In this document: one piece after another, positions 58,886-64,000 of the stretch
How the letters are laid out: each line of letters opens with the position of its first letter
Numbering within the stretch: position 1 is the stretch's first letter
Assembly (NCBI RefSeq): GCF_009363095.1
Contig: NZ_CP045295.1
Location: 2,480,001 to 2,544,000, forward strand
Direction: 5' to 3'
From: Paenibacillus cellulositrophicus
GTDB taxonomy: Bacteria; Bacillota; Bacilli; Paenibacillales; Paenibacillaceae
DNA: 64,000 nt
Notes under the pieces: model-generated
What the model saw: the letters and a program-made list of their open reading frames with translations, nothing else
Told to the model about the DNA's origin: nothing
The model's database searches: none
Position numbers and translations under genes: made by a program

Positions 58886-58957
58886 TTAGTTTAAAAGAGT
58901 GTGATTATTTTGTAAAATTGAATTATATGAATGAATTGTTTAATTATCTTAAACTAA
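58886..58957. promoter_or_regulatory. LysR-type operator pair TTAGTTTAA ... TTAAACTAA
   Basis: TTAGTTTAA (58886-58894) and its exact complement TTAAACTAA (58949-58957) lie 63 bp apart centre to centre, six helical turns, in the YbfB-LysR gap. This is unlike a single compact LysR palindrome and suggests DNA looping between two half-sites of one tetramer. The stretch between is AT-rich and contains the promoters. Confidence 0.6.
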
Positions 58958-58970
58958 GGAGGGGACGAAG

Positions 58971-59846
58971 ATGGATTTGCGAGCCTTAAAAACGTTCGAA
59001 GCCTGCGTACGTCTCGGACACTTTCAGAAAGCTGCCGAGGAGCTTCAGTATGCACCCTCCACCGTAACCCTTCAGATCCAGCGTTTGGAGGCTGATTTGG
59101 GTGTTTCTTTATTTATTCGGGATGGCAAACGTGTGATCGCCACCGAGGCTGGCCGGTGGCTCCATCAAGAAGCCGGGATATTGCTGAAGTCCGTCCAATC
59201 CATAAGGCAGACCGTCTCCGAAATTGCTTCGGGAGAAGGAGGGACCGTCCGTTTTGCCGCAATCGAACCCATCGCAAGCCAAAGATTGGCGGCGGTCGTT
59301 GCCGATTTTTGCAGGCTGCATCCGAAAGTGCAGTTAACGATGGAAGTGAGCGGCAGCCAGCCGATTGCGGAAAGGGTTCGATCCGGCGAACTGGACTTTG
59401 GGATATGCTCGGTTCCCTCGGCGAAATTCATGCTGGATTTTGAACCGCTGTTCGAGGATCGACTCGGGGTGATGATGCATGTGGATCATCCGCTTGCCAA
59501 ACGGGATGAGATTGCGGTAAGCGACCTCGCGGGACTTACGGTTCTGGTCAAAGAACCGACTTGTATCTATCGGAAGCTTTGGGAGAGGGCGGTGAGCCAG
59601 ACGGAACCCCATCCTTTTTCCTGTATGGAGGTAGGAAGCTTCTTTGTCATTCAGCAAATGCTTAAGGAAGCATTCAGTGTGGGGGTCGTTCCGATGTACA
59701 GCGGACTCGAATTGGAGGGTTCTTTGATCATCCGTCCATTTTCCGACATCCACCCTATCGTTCCGCTAGGCATCGTTTATAAAGATAAACACCTCTTGGG
59801 CAAAGCGACGTTATTATTAATGGATGCGATTAGAACAAAGAGATGA
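58971..59846 (+). CDS. LysR-family regulator
   Basis: A 291-residue regulator: MDLRALKTFEACVRLGHFQKAAEELQYAPSTVTLQIQRLEADLGVSLFIRDGKRVIATEAG, then a periplasmic-binding-protein-like effector domain (GTVRFAAIEPIASQRLAAVVADFCRLHPKVQLTMEVSGSQPIAERV). AAGGAGGGGACGAAG precedes ATG 58971. It controls the divergent transporter-hydrolase operon by inference. Confidence 0.93.
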   Translation: MDLRALKTFEACVRLGHFQKAAEELQYAPSTVTLQIQRLEADLGVSLFIRDGKRVIATEAGRWLHQEAGILLKSVQSIRQTVSEIASGEGGTVRFAAIEPIASQRLAAVVADFCRLHPKVQLTMEVSGSQPIAERVRSGELDFGICSVPSAKFMLDFEPLFEDRLGVMMHVDHPLAKRDEIAVSDLAGLTVLVKEPTCIYRKLWERAVSQTEPHPFSCMEVGSFFVIQQMLKEAFSVGVVPMYSGLELEGSLIIRPFSDIHPIVPLGIVYKDKHLLGKATLLLMDAIRTKR

Positions 59847-59917
59847 CATTTATAACTACATGGCAAAAAATTCCGATGATACGATAGGAGTGTGATCAAA
59901 AGAAAGCTGGTGAAGAA

Positions 59918-60295
59918 ATGAAAAGTATTTTAAAGGTGGGCTTGGGCGTAGGAATTGTCACAGGGGTAGCGTGTTCGATGTTGTATTATATCTTGTGCGC
60001 CGTTCTGCATCTCCGCTTTGTCCTGCTGAACCCCGTTTCCATTATGGTAATGTCGGTGGCAGTCAACCTCATAGGTGCGGCGATTTATAATAAGCTTCTG
60101 CATACAACGACCAGACCCAGAATTTATTATGGTATGATAACCGTCGGAGCGGCACTCCTGCTGTCGCTATTTGACTGGGCTTACCCACCTGAACCCGATA
60201 TTGCAGGCGTGGCGAATACACTTCATGCATTGGTGGCCGCACTGTCGATTGCGTGGGTCCCGGCATGGATCCGTAAGAGGCGCTATCCTAATTAA
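59918..60295 (+). CDS. Four-helix membrane protein of unknown function
   Basis: A 125-residue protein with four hydrophobic segments: VGIVTGVACSMLYYILCAVL, PVSIMVMSVAVNLIGAAIYN, YYGMITVGAALLLSLFDWAY, NTLHALVAALSIAWVPAWI. The tail IRKRRYPN is basic and cytoplasmic. It resembles small DUF6069-like proteins, but I am not sure. GGTGAAGAA precedes ATG 59918. It is 18 bp upstream of the kinase gene and in its direction, so it may be the sensed or controlled partner of the two-component pair. Confidence 0.75.
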   Translation: MKSILKVGLGVGIVTGVACSMLYYILCAVLHLRFVLLNPVSIMVMSVAVNLIGAAIYNKLLHTTTRPRIYYGMITVGAALLLSLFDWAYPPEPDIAGVANTLHALVAALSIAWVPAWIRKRRYPN

Positions 60296-60313
60296 AAATG
60301 GCGGGAATGTGAT

Positions 60314-61393
60314 ATGAATCGTATGGCAACGAAATGGCTGACCTTCGCGCCATTGTTTCTACCAGCAGTCTACTTATTTTTCACACCGTTTCCTCAGGCA
60401 TGGCTTGATATCGGTCTGTTTGTGCTGCTTGCTTTGTTTTATTGGAGGGGCATGCTTTGGCCAATGCACCGGGAAATGAAAATCGTTATTCAACTGGTTA
60501 TCGTATCATTCTTCATCTTCCTTCATACCCCTTGGCATATGTGCTTCGGTTTTTACCCGGCCATCACGATGTCGCTGCTTGCTTCGTATCGCCGCATTTC
60601 CTGGATGGTCGGTTCGATGATCGGCTGTTTTGCCGCAGCGGTCACCCTGTCTGCCTACCTAGCAGCCGAACCTTTGAGGTTCGAATGGCTCCCTGTCTCC
60701 ATTGCACTCATTGCCGTACCCTATGTGGCCAAAATGTACCAAGTCTCTTGCGAGGTACACGCAAAGCTTTCTGAAGCCCACGCTGAAATCATTAAAATCG
60801 GGGAGCGGGAGCGAATCGCCAGAGATTTGCACGATACGCTGGGCCAGACGTTGTCCATGATTACCGTTAAGAGCGAGCTGGCGGAGCGGTTAATCGAGCC
60901 CAGCCCCGATCAGGCGGTGCTGGAAGCCCGAGATGTCCAGCGGATATCCAGAATGGCTCTGCTGCAGATCCGGGAGCTGGTCAATGATATGCAGTCCATC
61001 GATATCCGGGAGGAGCTTCGCCGGGCCGAGCAAATCCTGGTAACAGCCGGCATTGAAGCCGAAACGTCTATGCGGATGAACGCGGGCAGGATGATGCCCA
61101 TCGAACGGAATATTCTTGGCATGTGTCTGCGGGAATGCATAACCAATGTCGTCAAGCACAGCGGGGCCGGGAAATGTTCCATTCAAATCCTTGAAGACAA
61201 AGAGCAGTATGTACTGCTCGTGTGCGATAACGGGATCGGTATCACCAGAGGGCCTCTGCAGGCGCGTCAATATGGGGCGGGATTGTTAGGGATGAAGGAG
61301 AGATTATCGTTAATCCAAGGAACACTGAAGCTGGATACGGATCCGGAGAATCGAACGAAAGTGACGATAGCCATACCTCATCACCGAATGTAA
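60314..61393 (+). CDS. DesK-type sensor histidine kinase
   Basis: A 359-residue membrane kinase. About five hydrophobic helices lie within the first 140 residues. HisKA_3 is ERERIARDLHDTLGQTLSMITVKSELAERLI (His173), and HATPase is LRECITNVVKHSGAGKC and GAGLLGMKERLSLIQG. This is the DesK pattern; Bacillus DesK senses membrane fluidity at low temperature. The DesR-type gene follows by 19 bp. No desaturase gene is nearby. The start has only a weak GGGAATGTG site. Confidence 0.9.
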   Translation: MNRMATKWLTFAPLFLPAVYLFFTPFPQAWLDIGLFVLLALFYWRGMLWPMHREMKIVIQLVIVSFFIFLHTPWHMCFGFYPAITMSLLASYRRISWMVGSMIGCFAAAVTLSAYLAAEPLRFEWLPVSIALIAVPYVAKMYQVSCEVHAKLSEAHAEIIKIGERERIARDLHDTLGQTLSMITVKSELAERLIEPSPDQAVLEARDVQRISRMALLQIRELVNDMQSIDIREELRRAEQILVTAGIEAETSMRMNAGRMMPIERNILGMCLRECITNVVKHSGAGKCSIQILEDKEQYVLLVCDNGIGITRGPLQARQYGAGLLGMKERLSLIQGTLKLDTDPENRTKVTIAIPHHRM

Positions 61394-61412
61394 GACCAAG
61401 GAGGAAGAACGG

Positions 61413-62018
61413 ATGAAGATCGTCATTGCAGAAGATCAAGGGATGCTAAGAGGCGCTATCAGCCGGCTGCTCGGAATGGAGCCGGACATCGAAATCGTCG
61501 GGGAAGCGGATACCGGCGAGCAGGCACTGGAGCTGATCCGGAAGCAGTCGCCGGACATCGCTGTACTGGATATTGAAATGCCGTCACTAAGCGGACTTGA
61601 TGTCGCTGAAGCGCTCAAGGCTGAGGGCAGCGCATGCCGCGTCGCAATCGTGACGACCTTTGCGAAGATCGGATATTACCAGCGTGCGGTCCAAGCCGGC
61701 GTGATGGGCTATTTGCTGAAAGATGCCCCGGTCTCGGAGCTTGCGGTGTCCTTGCGCAAAATCTACCAGGGCATACGCGTGTTCAGTCCCCATCTCACCT
61801 TTGCCATGAACAAGGAGATGAACCCGCTAACAGAGCGGGAATCGGAACTTCTGTCTTACCTAAAGGACGGTTACTCCGTGAGCGAAATCAGCAAGCTGCT
61901 GTATTTGTCGCCAGGTACGATCCGCAACTACATTTCGGAGATCCTGCAGAAACTCGAAGCCAAAAATCGAATCGACGCTGTTGCCATTGCCCTGAGCAAG
62001 GGCTGGATTTCGAATTAA
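61413..62018 (+). CDS. DesR-type response regulator (LuxR family)
   Basis: A 201-residue regulator. Receiver: IAEDQGMLR, phospho-acceptor Asp53 in VLDIEMP, TTFAKIGYYQRAVQAGVMGYLLKDAP. DNA-binding: LTERESELLSYLKDGYSVSEISKLLYLSPGTIRNYISEILQKLEAKNRIDAV. AAGGAGGAAGAACGG precedes ATG 61413. It forms the second half of the DesK/R pair and may control the membrane protein and more distant genes. Confidence 0.93.
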   Translation: MKIVIAEDQGMLRGAISRLLGMEPDIEIVGEADTGEQALELIRKQSPDIAVLDIEMPSLSGLDVAEALKAEGSACRVAIVTTFAKIGYYQRAVQAGVMGYLLKDAPVSELAVSLRKIYQGIRVFSPHLTFAMNKEMNPLTERESELLSYLKDGYSVSEISKLLYLSPGTIRNYISEILQKLEAKNRIDAVAIALSKGWISN

Positions 62019-62088
62019 CGTTAGGTCACGTTACCAGATCCGACAGGTTTTGAAGGTTTCTGAGGCAAATCCATTCCTATATCATTAA

Positions 62089-62140
62089 AAGGTTAATCTT
62101 ATAGCGCGGAAAGCGCCCCTTGAGATTAGCCTTTTGTTTT
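62089..62140 (+). repeat. 20-bp-stem hairpin repeat (copy 2)
   Basis: AAGGTTAATCTTATAGCGC (62089-62107) and near-complement (62113-62133) are flanked by TTTTGTTTTT. It is closely related to copy 1 at 56629 and sits about 70 bp after the DesR-type gene, so terminator use is likely here. Confidence 0.82.
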
Positions 62141-62168
62141 TGGATGCCCTCCCCGTGCCCGCGTTAAC

Positions 62169-62210
62169 TTGCCTGCCCCAATAAACTTTGATATTATTTA
62201 GATGTCTAAA
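62169..62210 (+). promoter_or_regulatory. SDR promoter with 14-bp palindromic operator
   Basis: TTGCCT (62169-62174), a 17-bp spacer and TATTAT (62192-62197) form a promoter. TTTAGA-TG-TCTAAA (62197-62210) is a perfect palindrome overlapping the -10 box end. A MarR- or TetR-family repressor is the likely reader, but none is encoded next to it. Confidence 0.72.
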
Positions 62211-62249
62211 TATTAATGTTCTAAACAAAAAGGCGGGTGTTCATTTCAT

Positions 62250-63044
62250 ATGGCAAGAGTAGAAGGAAAAGTTGCCCTTGTAACGGGAGGTGCTTCAGGA
62301 ATTGGGTTGTCCTCCGCAAGACTGTTGGCTAAAGAGGGAGCCAAAGTGGTGATTGCGGATTTTAATGCGGAAGGAGCGCAGCAGGCAGCTGCTGAGATCA
62401 ACGCACAAGGCGGAGAAGCCTACGGCCTGTTCCTCGATGCAGGCGACGAGAGCTCGATCCGGGAAGCTGTCGAGTTTACCGTCAAGCACTTTGGCACAAT
62501 TACGGTGCTGTTCAATAATGTAGGCTTAACCAATCTTCAGAAGGATTTGGATGTTGTGAACATGGATCTGATGGAGTGGGACCGGCTCATGAATGTCAAT
62601 CTGAAAAGCGTGCTGCTCGGCAGCCGCTTCGCAATCCCCCATATGATCGAGGCGGGCGGCGGATCCATCATCAATACGGCATCCATGGCAGGCTTTACGG
62701 GTGATTCCATTCGTTCGGCATACGGTGCTTCCAAAGCCGCGGTCGTGAATCTGACGAGATATATCGCCACCCAATACGGCGCCTCTGGCATCCGCTGCAA
62801 TGCGGTTGCACCTGGCTTAATTCTCACTCCCGCCGCTAAAAATAACATGCCACCGCAAGTGCTGGACATTTTCGCCAAGTACAACAAGCTCCCGTACCAC
62901 GGAGAACCGGACGATATCGGATACACCGTCCTATTCCTGGCTTCGGATGAATCGAAATTCATTACGGGCCAGACCATTCAGGTCGAAGGCGGGCACTATA
63001 TCGCGAATCCGAGCATTCCCGATTTTGCTGACTTCATGCAATAA
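62250..63044 (+). CDS. Short-chain dehydrogenase/reductase
   Basis: A 264-residue SDR enzyme. The NAD(P) loop is VTGGASGIG (residues 11-19), an acidic DFNAE suits NAD, NNVG replaces the usual NNAG, and the catalytic set is Ser145 (INTASM), Tyr158 and Lys162 (YGASK). It is a classical soluble oxidoreductase; substrate unknown. The ribosome site AGGCGGGTG is distant (about 12 bp) but the only good one. It lies behind a single repressible promoter and a terminator of its own. Confidence 0.92.
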   Translation: MARVEGKVALVTGGASGIGLSSARLLAKEGAKVVIADFNAEGAQQAAAEINAQGGEAYGLFLDAGDESSIREAVEFTVKHFGTITVLFNNVGLTNLQKDLDVVNMDLMEWDRLMNVNLKSVLLGSRFAIPHMIEAGGGSIINTASMAGFTGDSIRSAYGASKAAVVNLTRYIATQYGASGIRCNAVAPGLILTPAAKNNMPPQVLDIFAKYNKLPYHGEPDDIGYTVLFLASDESKFITGQTIQVEGGHYIANPSIPDFADFMQ

Positions 63045-63089
63045 AAACCCAAACCTCCGAAGCGCATACTTTCATATATCTACAAAAAA

Positions 63090-63120
63090 CGCCGGTCAAG
63101 ACAACGTCTTGCCGGCGCTT
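63090..63120. terminator. Bidirectional terminator after the SDR gene
   Basis: CGCCGG(T)CAAGAC (63090-63102) pairs with GTCTTGCCGGCG (63106-63117) with one bulged base and a 3-nt loop. A6 lies to the left and CTTTA to the right, so both the SDR gene and the AraC gene can use it. Confidence 0.85.
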
Positions 63121-63184
63121 TACGTTTGCAGGCTGAACAGCCTGTTCAATGATATTTCAAAATCTGTAAATAAATTGGACTACC

Positions 63185-63976
63185 TTAATCCCCCCGCCGG
63201 TAGGCATGAGGGGACGCCCCTACGATCGCCCTAAAATCTTTGCTGAAATGCGCTTGGTCAAAATAACCGAGCTCCAAGGCCACTGTGGCGATATCGGCTC
63301 CATTTTCAATCGCGTCGCTGGCCTCGTGCATGCGGTATCGCTGAATGACCCATTTGGGGCTTACCCCTAAGTACTGTTTAAACATGCGCTGCAGCGTGCG
63401 TTTGGATGCGTTGAACCGGTTCACCAACAAATCTACGCTGGTCAACGAACGATCCTCCATGATCGCCCTGACGATCTTGTTCAGCTCGTCCACTTTGTCA
63501 TCCGGCTCCGGAATGTAACTGGACAGCAGTCCTTCAATAAAGGCAACCTTCTCTTCCAGACTGTTTGACGCAAATATCCCCTTCTCTGCAGCTTCCGCAT
63601 CGAACGGAAAATACCTGGAGATATCCACCTTACGGTCCACCAGTTCCGACATAGGCTCTGAACTATATCCGTAAAAGGCCCCTGGCCGATAAAGAATTCC
63701 TACAATCATCCCCTTTCCCTGCAGCGTATAAGCCGCTTTCCTGCTTTCGATTCCGCAGACGTACGAGCTTCCTTGTTCAAACACGATGTTGACCCCGGGA
63801 TGCTGCAATACTTCCTGTGTATACGGCGGCTGCCCCTCTAAATTCCATTCGACGAACCAGTAATGCTGGATCAAATGCCGAAGCTGTTCTGATGGCAGAC
63901 GACGTGTAATTCTGACGTTCGTTTGTGCCGGGTCAAAATGCAAAATCCCTCGGTTAGGGTTCACCTGATGACGCAT
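63185..63976 (-). CDS. AraC-family regulator (DUF6597 type)
   Basis: A 263-residue regulator. The N-terminal DUF6597-like part (RRLPSEQLRHLIQHYWFVEWNLEG, QHPGVNIVFEQGSSYVCGIESRKAAYTLQGKGMIVGILYRPGAFYGY) is followed by the C-terminal AraC helices (DLLVNRFNASKRTLQRMFKQYLGVSPKWVIQRYRMHEASD, ADIATVALELGYFDQAHFSKDFRAIVGASPHAYRR). AGGGGGAATTCG precedes ATG 63976. It converges on the SDR gene; its target may lie to the right of the window. Confidence 0.92.
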   Translation of the reverse strand: MRHQVNPNRGILHFDPAQTNVRITRRLPSEQLRHLIQHYWFVEWNLEGQPPYTQEVLQHPGVNIVFEQGSSYVCGIESRKAAYTLQGKGMIVGILYRPGAFYGYSSEPMSELVDRKVDISRYFPFDAEAAEKGIFASNSLEEKVAFIEGLLSSYIPEPDDKVDELNKIVRAIMEDRSLTSVDLLVNRFNASKRTLQRMFKQYLGVSPKWVIQRYRMHEASDAIENGADIATVALELGYFDQAHFSKDFRAIVGASPHAYRRGD

Positions 63977-64000
63977 CGAATTCCCCCTAATGGCGCGTTT

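Noticed and set aside
1..64000. tRNA, rRNA, prophage or insertion-sequence genes
   Set aside because: No cloverleaf with CCA-type arms, rRNA-like conserved block, transposase or phage structural gene was recognised.

Overview
The window looks like a chromosome segment of a Paenibacillus-like Bacillota. The grounds are moderate to high GC, purine-rich Shine-Dalgarno sites (AAGGAGG type) before most genes, frequent TTG/GTG starts, a SpoVB-type sporulation flippase, S-layer-homology domains, a class D sortase with an LPNTA substrate, NarL/LytS-type two-component systems and many large secreted carbohydrate-active proteins. I saw no rRNA, tRNA, CRISPR array, transposase or phage gene.

Layout. 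1-5.8 kb: the end of a secreted FIMAH-domain protein, an epoxide hydrolase behind a two-operator promoter, an MsrA-MsrB fusion, a short YitT-type membrane protein and an MFS exporter. 5.8-12.7 kb: a long leader region, a coupled 32-codon upstream ORF, a 1792-residue lectin/Ig/DUF11 wall protein ending in LPNTA, and its probable class D sortase. 12.9-17 kb: a small unknown gene, a receiver-only response regulator and a large kinase carrying two different histidine-kinase cores. 17-25.7 kb: a carbohydrate-utilisation island (probably arabinan or arabinoxylan) with two secreted GH43 enzymes, a cytoplasmic GH43, a cytoplasmic GH2, an ArsR-type regulator with an extra C-terminal domain and an AraC-type regulator. 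25.8-29.7 kb: a lipoprotein, SpoVB, a TetR regulator and a decayed RpiR/SIS gene. 29.9-33.2 kb: a small glycan cluster (DUF6492-type protein, GT4, GDP-mannose synthesis). 33.3-41 kb: an effector-binding protein, a NarL-type two-component system, a CPBP protease, then small stress and detoxification genes with their own ArsR and HxlR regulators. 41-46 kb: a 1200-residue secreted multidomain protein behind a cre-like site, and a copper-amine-oxidase-domain protein. 46-56.6 kb: acetyltransferases, a decayed PHP phosphatase, a DHFR-like protein, a CynX-type transporter with a divergent LysR gene, an SLH surface protein, a frameshifted deoxyribosyltransferase-like gene, a TPR protein and a methyltransferase. 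56.7-64 kb: a LysR-controlled YbfB transporter/hydrolase pair, a DesK/DesR-type system with a four-helix membrane protein, an SDR dehydrogenase with a palindromic operator, and an AraC regulator.

How the genes work together. The clearest units are (i) the LPNTA wall protein plus sortase; (ii) the polysaccharide island, where extracellular enzymes release oligosaccharides that the cytoplasmic GH43 and GH2 finish, under the ArsR-type, AraC-type and probably CcpA control; and (iii) several regulator-target pairs whose operators can be read directly as inverted repeats (epoxide hydrolase, ArsR-SRPBCC, LysR-CynX, LysR-YbfB, SDR). Three genes are visibly broken (RpiR remnant, PHP phosphatase, deoxyribosyltransferase-like), and one enzyme domain (MsrB) lacks its catalytic cysteine. 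All functions are inferred from sequence reading without database searches.
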